From the NCBI GenBank assembly GCA_034003625.1, contig JAVEYG010000002.1, positions 62,001 through 126,000 of the forward strand: 64,000 bases of DNA, given 5' to 3'. The notes under the pieces were generated by a model. The model worked only from the letters and a program-made list of their open reading frames with translations. It searched no databases and was not told the origin of the DNA. Below, piece after piece: positions 33,150 to 42,340 of this stretch. Made by a program: the position numbers and the translations under genes. The DNA is from GWE2-42-39 sp034003625. Lineage in GTDB: Bacteria > Bacteroidota > Bacteroidia > Bacteroidales > Prolixibacteraceae. Each line of letters opens with the position of its first letter. The stretch's first letter is position 1.

Positions 33150-34034
33150 ATGATTAGAGATAAAAAATATCCGCTTCTTGCCAAACCTGTTTCGGGTTTT
33201 GGCATTTACCAAAGTATTATGAAAGAAGAAACCGGATGGCAGTTCCTGAATTTTCAGGCCCGTTTAATGAAACAGGGAGAAAAATGGATAGCCGGCACAG
33301 GTGGAAATGAATATGCAATTATTTTGCTGGGAGGCAATTATTCAGTAAAAACCGACAAGGGAAACTGGGAAACCGGAAACGGACGAAAAGATGTTTTCAG
33401 CGGAATTGCCCATACGTTATATCTCCCGCGAAATACTCAGTTTGAACTGACCGCCGAAAGCGAAGTCCTTGATATTGCATACGGTTGGTGCGAAACGGAT
33501 GAAGACCATCCGGCCTGCTTCAAACGTCCGGACGAGGCTGCAATTGAAATCCGTGGAGGCGACAATGCCACCCGCCAGATCAACAGTCTGGTACAACCCG
33601 GTTTTGATTGTCACCGTTTGGTTTCTGTTGAAGTGTATACCCCTTCCGGAAACTGGAGTTCTTTTCCGGCACATAAACATGATGCGCGTAAGGTAGATGA
33701 TAACGGGAAAGTGCTTGAAGCCTGTTTGGAAGAGATCTATTTTTATAAGATTGACAAGCCGCAGGGATTTGCTATTCAGCAAATTTATAACGACGACCGG
33801 AGCCTGGATGAAATTGCCGTGGCTCGCGATAATGATGTGGTTTTAGTTCCGGAAGGTTATCATCCGGTAGTGGCCGGGCATGGGTACAATGTGTATTATC
33901 TCAATTTTTTAACCGGGAGTGACCAGTCGCTGGCCAATACCGACGACCCGGACCATAAATGGATATACAATTCGTGGAAGGGGCGCGATCCGCGGGTGCC
34001 AATAGTAACTGCCGAAATGAATAATGAGATATGA
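33150..34034 (+). CDS. iolB: 5-deoxy-glucuronate isomerase
   Basis: A 294-residue cupin-like enzyme that isomerises 5-deoxy-D-glucuronate to 2-deoxy-5-keto-gluconate, after IolD. Conserved stretches are SAFSAHKHD-like NWSSFPAHKHD (metal site), LEEIYFYKIDKPQGFAIQQIY, and VLVPEGYHPVVAGHGYNVYYLNFL, a cupin signature. Length is normal. Its last codons (MNNEI then TGA) merge with an ATGAATAATGAGATATGAG-type repeat at 34018-34042, so the natural C-terminus may have been slightly altered. Confidence 0.94.
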   Translation: MIRDKKYPLLAKPVSGFGIYQSIMKEETGWQFLNFQARLMKQGEKWIAGTGGNEYAIILLGGNYSVKTDKGNWETGNGRKDVFSGIAHTLYLPRNTQFELTAESEVLDIAYGWCETDEDHPACFKRPDEAAIEIRGGDNATRQINSLVQPGFDCHRLVSVEVYTPSGNWSSFPAHKHDARKVDDNGKVLEACLEEIYFYKIDKPQGFAIQQIYNDDRSLDEIAVARDNDVVLVPEGYHPVVAGHGYNVYYLNFLTGSDQSLANTDDPDHKWIYNSWKGRDPRVPIVTAEMNNEI

Positions 34035-34107
34035 GTAATGAGAAAAAAGACTGGCTTCTTGATTCTACTACTCTGTACTAATTGCTAAATACTGAAAAAT
34101 CTAAAAT

Positions 34108-35127
34108 ATGAGCACACAGGAAAAAATTTACGATGTAATAACGTATGGACGATCGTCTATCGATCTTTATTCTCAGGAAGTAGGGGCCCGTTTCGAAGAT
34201 ATTCCGGGGTTTCATGCCTTTGTGGGCGGTTCGCCTCTGAATATTGCCGTTGGTTGCAGCCGACTGGGACTGAAGGCCTCATTGCTTTCCGGTGTTGGAA
34301 AAGACAAGGTGGGTGATTTTATCCTGAACTTTCTGAAAAAAGAAAATGTACGTACCGAAAATGTGAGGGTGATCCCGGGGACAAGAAGTTCCGCAGTAAT
34401 TCTCGGAATTGAACCTCCCGATCGTTTCCCGCTGGTGTATTATCGCGATAATTGCGCCGATTCGCAGATCAACATTGATCAGGTTTTAAGTGCAGGGATC
34501 GAAAAATCAAGACTTTTGGAATTTTCCGGGACAGCACTGAATATGGAACCGACCCGGAGTGCAGCTTTTCTGGCAGCAGAAATCGCCCGGAAGAATGCAA
34601 TCCCGGTGGTATTTGATCTCGATTTTCGCGCCGACCAATGGCACGATATTCGGGCATTTGGAGTTACTGCACGAGCTTTTATGCGAAATGTAAACATCGT
34701 ACTTGGCACGGAAGAAGAAATACTGGCCGCCTATCTTTCCGATGAATCACAGTTGAGTATCAGTCATCAGCAAATATCTGCCCCGGAAATAAAAGGCGAC
34801 ATCAACGAAGCCATCAACGGGATTTTGCATTTGGGAGTTGATGCATTGATCGTAAAAACCGGATCGCGTGGAGCGGTTGTTTATCTTCCTGATGGCGCGA
34901 TTCAGAAGGTTCCCGGATTTCCCGTCGAGGTCGTAAATGTTCTCGGGGCAGGCGATGCGTTTGCTGCCGGTTTTATTTATGGTTATCTGAACGGATGGGA
35001 TTTGTACAAATGCTGTCGGATGGGAAATGCCTGTGGGGCGCATGTGGTGACCCAACTAGGATGTGCCAACTTTAATCCTTACGAAGCTGATATTTTGAAA
35101 TTTATTGAATCAAGAGGAGGTTTCTGA
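34108..35127 (+). CDS. iolC: 5-dehydro-2-deoxygluconokinase
   Basis: A 339-residue PfkB-family kinase that phosphorylates 2-deoxy-5-keto-gluconate before aldol cleavage. The N-terminal substrate part is DVITYGRSSIDLYSQEVGARFEDIPGFHAFVGGSPLN in pieces, with the signature GGSPLNIAVGCSRLG. The catalytic motif is NVLGAGDAFAAGFIYG with base Asp283. Length is normal. The gap from iolB (73 bases) holds short repeats; iolD follows after 44 bases. Confidence 0.94.
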   Translation: MSTQEKIYDVITYGRSSIDLYSQEVGARFEDIPGFHAFVGGSPLNIAVGCSRLGLKASLLSGVGKDKVGDFILNFLKKENVRTENVRVIPGTRSSAVILGIEPPDRFPLVYYRDNCADSQINIDQVLSAGIEKSRLLEFSGTALNMEPTRSAAFLAAEIARKNAIPVVFDLDFRADQWHDIRAFGVTARAFMRNVNIVLGTEEEILAAYLSDESQLSISHQQISAPEIKGDINEAINGILHLGVDALIVKTGSRGAVVYLPDGAIQKVPGFPVEVVNVLGAGDAFAAGFIYGYLNGWDLYKCCRMGNACGAHVVTQLGCANFNPYEADILKFIESRGGF

Positions 35128-35171
35128 TTAATTGAATTCAAATCTTACATCTAAAAATCTAACCAATCAAT

Positions 35172-37037
35172 ATGAAAACGAAAAAACTTACGGTTGCACA
35201 GGCTACTATTGAGTTCCTCAAAAATCAATATTCGGAAAGAGACGGAATAGAACAACCCTTTTTTGCCGGATGTTTTGGAATTTTCGGCCATGGTAACCTG
35301 GCCGGTTTTGGTCAGGCGCTTCAGCAGAATCCCGATTTTCGGTATTACCTGGTGCGCAACGAGCAGGCAGCGGTGCATACGGCTGTCGGTTATGCCAAAA
35401 TGAAAAACAGGCTTTCTACTTTTGTCTGTACTTCATCCATAGGGCCGGGGGCAACCAATATGATTACTGCTGCGGCCGGGGCGACCATCAACCGGATTCC
35501 TGTTTTGCTGATGCCGGGCGATATTTTTGCCAAACGAATTGTCGCGCCGGTTTTACAGCAACTGGAATCGGCTTTTTCGCAGGATTTTTCAGTAAACGAA
35601 TGTTTTAAACCTGTTTCAAAATACTGGGACCGCATCAACCGGCCTGAACAGTTGATCACTGCCCTTCCTGAAGTAATGCGTGTGTTAACATCGCCTGCCG
35701 ATACGGGAGCCGTAACGCTCTGTGTACCACAAGATGTCCAGGCTGAATCGTTTAATTTCCCGGTTGAGTTATTTGAAAAACGGGTTTGGCATATAACGCG
35801 CCCGCGCCCGGATATAAATGCGTTGCTGCGGGCGGTTGAATGGATACGTTCGGCACAAAAGCCGATGATCGTTGCCGGTGGCGGGGTAATTTACAGCGAA
35901 GCAGAGAAAACATTAAAAACCTTCGTTCACCAAACAGGAATACCCGTTGCCGAAACTTTTGCAGGAAAAGGCTCGCTACCCTACGACGACCCGCATAATC
36001 TTGGTGCAACCGGCGCAACCGGAACGGAAGGCGCCAATGCGATAAGCACCGAAGCCGATCTGGTTATTGGGATTGGCACCCGGTACAGCGATTTTACAAC
36101 GGCTTCAAAAACTGCTTTTCAGAATAAAAATGTCCGGTTCATCAATATTAATATTACTGAATTTGACGCCCATAAACACAGCGCCCTTGCGTTGACCGGT
36201 GATGCAAGAGTGATCCTCGAAGAACTCGCGGAAAAACTGGGATCATACAAGGTTGATGAAACATACCGGAAACGGGTGGCTGATTACAACAAAAGCTGGG
36301 ATGAGAAAGTGGAATTGGCGTATCGTGCTGAAAATACCGCTATTCCCAGTCAGGCAGAAGTGATTGGCGCGGTAAATACTTTCTCCCGTCCCGAAGATGT
36401 TGTTTTATGCGCATCGGGCAGTGCGCCCGGCGATTTGCACAAACTCTGGCGGACCCGGAACTCAAAGGGGTTTCATCTGGAATACGGTTATTCGTGCATG
36501 GGGTATGAAATTTCGGGCGGACTGGGAGCAAAAATGGCTTGTCCCGACCGCGAAATTTATGTTGTGCTGGGTGACGGAGGTTATTTAATGATGCCTTCCG
36601 AGATCATTACGTCATTACAGGAACGGTATAAAATCACCATTATCCTGATTGATAATAACGGGTTTGCCAGTATCGGCGGACTTTCAAAATCAATCGGGAG
36701 CGAAGGATTCGGGACCAAATATTTTTACCGCAACGAGGAAACCGGTTATCTCGAAGGCGAATCGCTACCGGTCGATCTGGCCATGAATGCACAAAGTCTT
36801 GGGGCAAAAGTGTATAAAACTACGGATATTGCTTCGTTTAACGAGGCTTTGGTAAATGCCGAAAAGGAAGACCGGACCACGGTTATTTACATTAAAACTG
36901 TTCCTGAACGAAAAATGGCCGGTTACGGTCATGCCTGGTGGGACGTGCCAATTGCAGAGGTTTCAGAATCAGAATCTGTGCAAAAAGCTCGTGAGAACTA
37001 TGATGTTCAGAAGAAAAAACAACGGTGGTTTTTATAA
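35172..37037 (+). CDS. iolD: Trihydroxycyclohexane-1,2-dione hydrolase
   Basis: A 621-residue thiamine-diphosphate enzyme that opens the ring of 3D-(3,5/4)-trihydroxycyclohexane-1,2-dione to give 5-deoxy-glucuronate. The N-terminal ThDP-enzyme domain has FGIFGHGNLAGFGQAL and NEQAAVHTAVGYAKMKNRL with the catalytic Glu. The middle domain is Rossmann-like. The C-terminal cofactor domain has LEYGYSCMGYEISGGLG and VLGDGGYLMMPSEI, then IILIDNNGFASIGGL. Length is normal for IolD. It lies in the middle of the operon, before the symporter. Confidence 0.95.
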   Translation: MKTKKLTVAQATIEFLKNQYSERDGIEQPFFAGCFGIFGHGNLAGFGQALQQNPDFRYYLVRNEQAAVHTAVGYAKMKNRLSTFVCTSSIGPGATNMITAAAGATINRIPVLLMPGDIFAKRIVAPVLQQLESAFSQDFSVNECFKPVSKYWDRINRPEQLITALPEVMRVLTSPADTGAVTLCVPQDVQAESFNFPVELFEKRVWHITRPRPDINALLRAVEWIRSAQKPMIVAGGGVIYSEAEKTLKTFVHQTGIPVAETFAGKGSLPYDDPHNLGATGATGTEGANAISTEADLVIGIGTRYSDFTTASKTAFQNKNVRFININITEFDAHKHSALALTGDARVILEELAEKLGSYKVDETYRKRVADYNKSWDEKVELAYRAENTAIPSQAEVIGAVNTFSRPEDVVLCASGSAPGDLHKLWRTRNSKGFHLEYGYSCMGYEISGGLGAKMACPDREIYVVLGDGGYLMMPSEIITSLQERYKITIILIDNNGFASIGGLSKSIGSEGFGTKYFYRNEETGYLEGESLPVDLAMNAQSLGAKVYKTTDIASFNEALVNAEKEDRTTVIYIKTVPERKMAGYGHAWWDVPIAEVSESESVQKARENYDVQKKKQRWFL

Positions 37038-37087
37038 TTTTCTAATTCTATACAGTGGTTAATTATCGCTAACATAAATATAGAACG

Positions 37088-38665
37088 ATGCTAACAGTTC
37101 TGTCATTTATAGGTTTTACCCTTTTTGTAGCTCTTTACTCATGGTATAAGATGAGAAAAGACCAAATGAATTCCTCTGATGACTATTTTTTGGGAGGCAG
37201 AAGTTTGTCGGGCATCGTAATTGCAGCTTCTATGCTGATGACAAACATTTCAACCGAGCATCTTATAGGCATGAACGGTTCATCTTACAAAAACGGTTTT
37301 ATTATCATCGCCTGGGAGGTAACATCCGCTCTGGCACTGGTTGTTGCCGCGTTGTACTTTATTCCGAAATACCTGCGTATGGGATTGACCACTATTCCCG
37401 AATACCTTGAAAAACGTTTCGATGGAGTTACGCGCAGTCTGATTGCGTTGTTCCTGGTGGTATCGTTTGTGGTTACCCTATTGCCAATTGTTTTATATAC
37501 AGGAGCCATAAATCTCGAAAGCATTTTTAATATTTCCGAAGTACTGGGTGTTACTAAATCTGAAGGATTGTGGATTACTGTAGTTGCAATAGGTGTCATT
37601 GGATCACTGTATGCCATTTTCGGCGGGCTAAAAGCAGTTTCGATTTCAGATTTGATCATGGGATACGGACTGATGATCGGTGGACTGTTGATTCCGGTTT
37701 TTGCCCTGTACAGTATTGGTGAAGGAAGTGTGTTTGACGGACTGGTAAAAGTATATAAAAGCGCTCCGCAAAAATTCAATGTGATTGGGGCAAAAGATTC
37801 GGTAATGCCTTTTGGGGTGTTATTTACCGGGTTGATCATCAACCAGCTTTATTTCTGGGGGATGAACCAGACTATCATTCAACGGGCTCTTGGTGCAAAA
37901 AACCTGAAGGAGGCCCAGAAAGGACTACTTTTTACCGGTGTCCTTAAAATACTTGTGCCCCTTGTTATTGTTTTGCCCGGGGTTATCGGATTTTATTATT
38001 TCGGCGATTCGATGTACGCGAACCAGGATTACGTTTATCCGGCTCTTATTAAAAAAGTATTGCCGGTTAGTTTGGTTGGATTTTTTGCCGCAGTGGTGAT
38101 GGGGGCAGTATTAAGTACCTTTAACGCTGTGCTTAACAGCGCAGCTACTATCTTCAGCATCGATGTTTACAAAAGATTGCTAAAAAAAGATGCATCGGAA
38201 AAACGACTGGTTTGGGTTGGAAGGGCTACATCAACCACTCTGGCGGTTTTTGCCATTTTATCAGCCCCATTGGTGGCGAATGCCCCCGAAGGTTTATACC
38301 AGTTGCTTCAGCAGTTGAATGGGATTTTCTTTATTCCCATTGCATCCATTATGATAGCTGGTTTTTTTATCAAAAGCATCTCAGCAGCCGGTGCCAAGGC
38401 AGCCTTGTTCTTCGGGTTGGTGTTCTACATCACAGCTACATTTATTCTGAAGGTCAATATCCATTTTATCCACGTCTGGGGAATTGAGTTTGTTTTGAAC
38501 ATGATCATCATGCTTGTCATGTCGTATTTCTATCCGCGAACAACATTTAACGACAAAGCCGATGCATTAAAAGTAGATATGCATGGCTGGAAATATGCAT
38601 ATCACTTATCTGCAGTTCTTGTGGTTGTAACCATTGTCATTTATATCGTATTGGGACATCAGTAA
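37088..38665 (+). CDS. Sodium/solute symporter, probable inositol importer
   Basis: A 525-residue inner-membrane protein of the SLC5/SSS family with about thirteen hydrophobic segments. Typical stretches are DYFLGGRSLSGIVIAASMLMTNISTEHLIGM near the N-terminus, FGGLKAVSISDLIMGYGLM, and FAAVVMGAVLSTFNAVLNSAATIFSIDVYKRL. Its place inside the iol operon, between iolD and iolA, implies that it brings in myo-inositol with sodium. Many Bacteroidota SSS carriers move sugars, so inositol is the best guess rather than a proven substrate. Confidence 0.92.
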   Translation: MLTVLSFIGFTLFVALYSWYKMRKDQMNSSDDYFLGGRSLSGIVIAASMLMTNISTEHLIGMNGSSYKNGFIIIAWEVTSALALVVAALYFIPKYLRMGLTTIPEYLEKRFDGVTRSLIALFLVVSFVVTLLPIVLYTGAINLESIFNISEVLGVTKSEGLWITVVAIGVIGSLYAIFGGLKAVSISDLIMGYGLMIGGLLIPVFALYSIGEGSVFDGLVKVYKSAPQKFNVIGAKDSVMPFGVLFTGLIINQLYFWGMNQTIIQRALGAKNLKEAQKGLLFTGVLKILVPLVIVLPGVIGFYYFGDSMYANQDYVYPALIKKVLPVSLVGFFAAVVMGAVLSTFNAVLNSAATIFSIDVYKRLLKKDASEKRLVWVGRATSTTLAVFAILSAPLVANAPEGLYQLLQQLNGIFFIPIASIMIAGFFIKSISAAGAKAALFFGLVFYITATFILKVNIHFIHVWGIEFVLNMIIMLVMSYFYPRTTFNDKADALKVDMHGWKYAYHLSAVLVVVTIVIYIVLGHQ

Positions 38666-38695
38666 AAAAATAGGAAAATATCAAATTTTAGTAAT

Positions 38696-40171
38696 ATGGA
38701 AATTTTAAAAAATTATATCAACGGAAGCTGGACAGAAAGCAGGGAACAACAAACAGCGAATGTTGTAAATCCTGCCAGTCAGGAGGTGCTTGCAAAAGTT
38801 CCGTATGGTGAAAGAACTGTTCTTGATGTTGCTTCAGCAGTTTCTTCTGCTGCCGAAGCTCTGAAAGAATGGCGTGAAACTCCGGTAATGAAGCGCGTTC
38901 AGCCGCTTTACAAGCTGAAACAGTTGCTTGAAGAAAATATCGATGAAATAGCACGGTTAATTACATTGGAGTGTGGAAAAAGTTTTGCCGAGTCGAAAGC
39001 CGAAATGCAGCGGGCTATTGAAAATGTGGAGACAGCCTGCGGAACGCCAATGCTTATTCAAAGTGAATTTTCAGAAAATGTGGCAACAGGGATCGACGAA
39101 TTTATGATCCGTCAGCCTGTTGGTGTTTGCGCCTGTATTTCTCCTTTTAATTTTCCGGGCATGATCCCGTTTTGGTTTTTGCCGTACGCCATCGCCTGTG
39201 GAAATAGTTTCATTATAAAGCCTTCAGAAAAAGTGCCGTTAACCATGATGAAGGTTTTTGAGCTGATCGATCAGCTTGATTTGCCTAAAGGACTGGTAAA
39301 TCTTGTTCACGGAGGTAAAGCAAGTGTCGATGCGTTGCTTGACCACCCGGATGTAAAAGCGATCAGTTTTGTTGGCTCGACCAACGTTGCCCGGTATATT
39401 TATCAGCGCGGAGCTGCCAGCGGAAAGCGCGTTCAGGCACAGGGCGGCGCTAAAAACCCGGTGATTGTCATGCCTGATGCCGATATTGATATGACTGCAC
39501 GGATTATTGCCGACAGTGTATACGGATGTGCTGGTCAACGGTGCCTTGCCGCTTCGAATATTATTACGGTTGGCGATCATGATGGCTTTATAAAAGAAGC
39601 GCTGGTAGAAGCCGCAAGAAGCAAAACCACCGGGTTCGGACTGGATGCAGGAATTGAGATGGGGCCGGTAATCAGCGCGGAAAGTAAAATTCGTATTGAA
39701 GGTCTGATTGCAAAAGGAGTCAGCGAAGGTGCAAACCTGTTGCTGGATGGGCGAAATGCGAAGATTAGCGGATACGAAGCCGGTAACTTTATAAAACCAA
39801 CCATTCTCGAAAATGTAGTACTGAACGGAGAAGTGATCAAAACCGAAATATTTGGCCCGGTAATGAGCCTGTTGCCAATGGATTCAATTGATCAGGCCAT
39901 CGATTTTGTAAACAACAATGCCTACGGAAATATGGCCTGCCTGTTTACGTCCAGCGGATTAAATGCCCGCACATTCAGGAACCGGGCAAATGCCGGTAAT
40001 ATCGGGATCAATATTGGCGTTGCTGCGCCCATGGCACAATTCCCTTTCAGCGGATGGAACAACAGTTTTTTTGGTGATCTGCACGGGCAGGGGAGACATG
40101 GCATCGAATTTTTCACACAAACAAAAGTGGTAATCGAACGCTGGCCCAAAGAATGGTCGCGTAAGTTTTAA
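38696..40171 (+). CDS. iolA: CoA-acylating methylmalonate/malonate-semialdehyde dehydrogenase
   Basis: A 491-residue aldehyde dehydrogenase that makes acetyl-CoA and CO2 from malonate semialdehyde, the last inositol step; it also accepts methylmalonate semialdehyde in the family. The first residues are MEILKNYINGSWTES, and it has PVGVCACISPFNFPGMIPFW, the NAD loop, and the active-site SVYGCAGQRCLAASN with Cys283. The C-terminal FTQTKVVIERWPKEW is a MmsA signature. Length is normal. Confidence 0.95.
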   Translation: MEILKNYINGSWTESREQQTANVVNPASQEVLAKVPYGERTVLDVASAVSSAAEALKEWRETPVMKRVQPLYKLKQLLEENIDEIARLITLECGKSFAESKAEMQRAIENVETACGTPMLIQSEFSENVATGIDEFMIRQPVGVCACISPFNFPGMIPFWFLPYAIACGNSFIIKPSEKVPLTMMKVFELIDQLDLPKGLVNLVHGGKASVDALLDHPDVKAISFVGSTNVARYIYQRGAASGKRVQAQGGAKNPVIVMPDADIDMTARIIADSVYGCAGQRCLAASNIITVGDHDGFIKEALVEAARSKTTGFGLDAGIEMGPVISAESKIRIEGLIAKGVSEGANLLLDGRNAKISGYEAGNFIKPTILENVVLNGEVIKTEIFGPVMSLLPMDSIDQAIDFVNNNAYGNMACLFTSSGLNARTFRNRANAGNIGINIGVAAPMAQFPFSGWNNSFFGDLHGQGRHGIEFFTQTKVVIERWPKEWSRKF

Positions 40172-40221
40172 CGTATACAACATACATTCGAAAAAATAAC
40201 ATTTAAAACCATCAATAGAGA

Positions 40222-41121
40222 ATGATAAAAATAGCAAATGCGCCCTGTTCGTGGGGCGCCCTCGAATTTGAACTGGAAGGAAAGTCGCTGGGGTATCAGC
40301 AGGTTCTTTCTGAAATGGTTGAGACCGGATATGCCGGTACTGAACTGGGTGACTGGGGATTTATGCCATCGAATCCTGCAGAATTAAGAATAGTTTTGGA
40401 TGAAAAAAATCTGCAACTGTTGGGAGCTTTTGTCCCGGTTGCCCTTGTAAAGGAAGAAGCCCACAATGCCGGAGTTGAACTGGGCCTGAAAACAGCAGGT
40501 CTGATGTTTGATGCGGGCTATACAAATGCGTTTATTGTTTTGGCTGATGAAAATGGCTCTGTTGAAGAACGTACGAAAAATGCAGGCCGTATTACTCCTG
40601 AAATGGGATTATCTGAAAGCCAGTGGAAGGTATTCGCAAAAGGAGCTGAAAAAGTGGCCAAAGCAGTAAAAGATAAATTTGGAATGCGCACAGTGTTCCA
40701 TCATCATTGCGGAGGATATGTGGAAACGCCGCAGGAAGTAGCTAAATTAATGGAACTTACCGACCCAAATCTTTTGGGCCTGTGTCTCGATATGGGGCAT
40801 TATGCATTTGGTGGCGGGAATCCAGTCGAAGCCCTAAAAAAATATTACAACCGTATCTGGCATGTTCATTTCAAAGACTTTGATCCGAAAGTAGGTCAGG
40901 AGGCGGTAGCTCAAAAATACGACTATTTCAAATCAGTAGAAAAAGGTGTTTTCTGTGAACTTGGAAAAGGCTGTGTCGATTTTAGTGCCATCGTAAAAAT
41001 TTTGAATGAAAACGGATACAATGGCTGGATTGTGGTTGAGCAGGATGTACTTCCGGGAATGGGATCGCCAAAAAAATGCGCTGCCAATAACCGGCAGTAT
41101 ATTGAATCGTTAGGATTGTAA
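40222..41121 (+). CDS. iolE: myo-Inosose-2 dehydratase
   Basis: A 299-residue TIM-barrel enzyme of the AP-endonuclease-2-like family that dehydrates 2-keto-myo-inositol. It starts MIKIANAPCSWGALEFE, an IolE hallmark, and has LLGAFVPVALV, VFHHHCGGYVETPQEV, LCLDMGHYAFGGGNPVEAL, WHVHFKDFD, FCELGKGCVDF and WIVVEQDVLPG. The last four supply metal ligands in this fold. iolG begins 21 bases after its stop, which fits co-transcription. Confidence 0.95.
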   Translation: MIKIANAPCSWGALEFELEGKSLGYQQVLSEMVETGYAGTELGDWGFMPSNPAELRIVLDEKNLQLLGAFVPVALVKEEAHNAGVELGLKTAGLMFDAGYTNAFIVLADENGSVEERTKNAGRITPEMGLSESQWKVFAKGAEKVAKAVKDKFGMRTVFHHHCGGYVETPQEVAKLMELTDPNLLGLCLDMGHYAFGGGNPVEALKKYYNRIWHVHFKDFDPKVGQEAVAQKYDYFKSVEKGVFCELGKGCVDFSAIVKILNENGYNGWIVVEQDVLPGMGSPKKCAANNRQYIESLGL

Positions 41122-41142
41122 TCAATTATAAATACACTCAAA

Positions 41143-42156
41143 ATGAAGAAAATTAATGTAGCAGTGGCCGGTTTAGGCCGGATTGGAAAAATACATCTAA
41201 AAAATTTGTGCCGCAACTTTCCGGAGATAAAGGTTGTTGCTGCTATGGATGTTTTTGATGAATCGAAAGCAATTGCCGATGAATTTAACGTTCCGGTTTT
41301 TGTGAAAACGTTTGACGAATTGCTCGCTGTCGACGGTGTGGACGCAGTGGTTATTTGTTCTCCCACCGATACCCATGCCGACTATGTGGTAAAAGCTGCC
41401 AAAGCAGGAAAACAAATCTTTTGCGAAAAACCACTAGACCTCTCTCTCGACAGGGTTAAAGAAGTGTTGGAGATTGTAAAGAAAAGCGGAGTGAAACTGA
41501 TGCTTGGCTTTAACCGCCGTTTCGATCCGGAATTTAAACGCATCAGGCAACTGGTTGTAAGCGGCGCCATAGGCGAAGTCCGGATTGTGAAAATCACCAG
41601 CCGCGACCCGGAACCACCACCTGTTTCGTATATTAAGGTTTCAGGCGGAATGTTTCTCGATATGACTATCCATGATTTTGACATGGCCCGTTATATTTCA
41701 GGGAAACAGGTAAAAGAAGTATATGCAAAAGGCACTGTAATGGTTGATCCGGAGATCGGAAAAGCCGGAGATATTGACACGGCTGTTATAACACTTACTT
41801 TTGAAGATGATACAATGGCCATTATTGATAACTGCCGGGAAGCAGTGTATGGTTACGACCAACGGCTCGAAGCTTTTGGCAGCAAAGGAATGGCACAGGC
41901 TGAAAACGAGTTCCCAAACACTCATAAGTTGTATACAAAAGAAGGTGTATCAGGCGACTTGCCTTTGTATTTTTTCCTTGAAAGATACAATGCTTCCTAC
42001 AATGCTGAAATCCGGGAATTTATTAATGCACTGATTTCCGGAAGCGATATGCCTGTTGATGGAAACGATGGATTGCAGTCCATTGTAATTGGTCTGGCAG
42101 CCAAAAAATCACTTGCCGAAGGCCGACCTGTATTGATTAAAGAAATACTGAAATAG
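41143..42156 (+). CDS. iolG: myo-Inositol 2-dehydrogenase (Gfo/Idh/MocA family)
   Basis: A 337-residue NAD-dependent dehydrogenase, first step of inositol breakdown. Rossmann start MKKINVAVAGLGRIGKIHLKN, then AVVICSPTDTHADYVVKAAKAGKQIFCEKPLDLSL (Glu-Lys-Pro motif), LMLGFNRRFDPEF and GGMFLDMTIHDFDMARYI with the catalytic Asp and His. Members with other substrates have the same fold, but the operon context makes inositol very likely. It is the last gene of the operon; a terminal-inverted-repeat element follows before the convergent batE. Confidence 0.93.
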   Translation: MKKINVAVAGLGRIGKIHLKNLCRNFPEIKVVAAMDVFDESKAIADEFNVPVFVKTFDELLAVDGVDAVVICSPTDTHADYVVKAAKAGKQIFCEKPLDLSLDRVKEVLEIVKKSGVKLMLGFNRRFDPEFKRIRQLVVSGAIGEVRIVKITSRDPEPPPVSYIKVSGGMFLDMTIHDFDMARYISGKQVKEVYAKGTVMVDPEIGKAGDIDTAVITLTFEDDTMAIIDNCREAVYGYDQRLEAFGSKGMAQAENEFPNTHKLYTKEGVSGDLPLYFFLERYNASYNAEIREFINALISGSDMPVDGNDGLQSIVIGLAAKKSLAEGRPVLIKEILK

Positions 42157-42185
42157 GCTGAAACAGAAACTTAATTTGAATATCT

Positions 42186-42327
42186 AAAAATGAGGCTGTC
42201 CAAAAAGTATGAATAGAGTCATCCCGAACTTGTTTCGGGATCTCATCGTTCTAATAATCAGACCCTGAAATAAATTCAGAGTGACGCGAATTGCGGATTT
42301 TAGGATTTTTTGGCAGTCTCATTTTTT
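42186..42327. mobile_element. 142-bp non-coding element with terminal inverted repeats (MITE-like)
   Basis: The left end AAAAATGAGGCTGTCCAAAA (42186-42205) is nearly the reverse complement of the right end TTTTTTGGCAGTCTCATTTT (42306-42325), with one gap and one mismatch. It encloses CATCCCGAACTTGTTTCGGGAT (about 42220-42241, a CCCGAA/TTCGGG hairpin), ACCCTGAAATAAATTCAGAG (42262-42281), GCGAATTGCGGATT. No gene fits. It lies between the convergent iolG and batE and may serve as a bidirectional terminator. Confidence 0.72.
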
Positions 42328-42340
42328 ATTTTGGTTTCTC

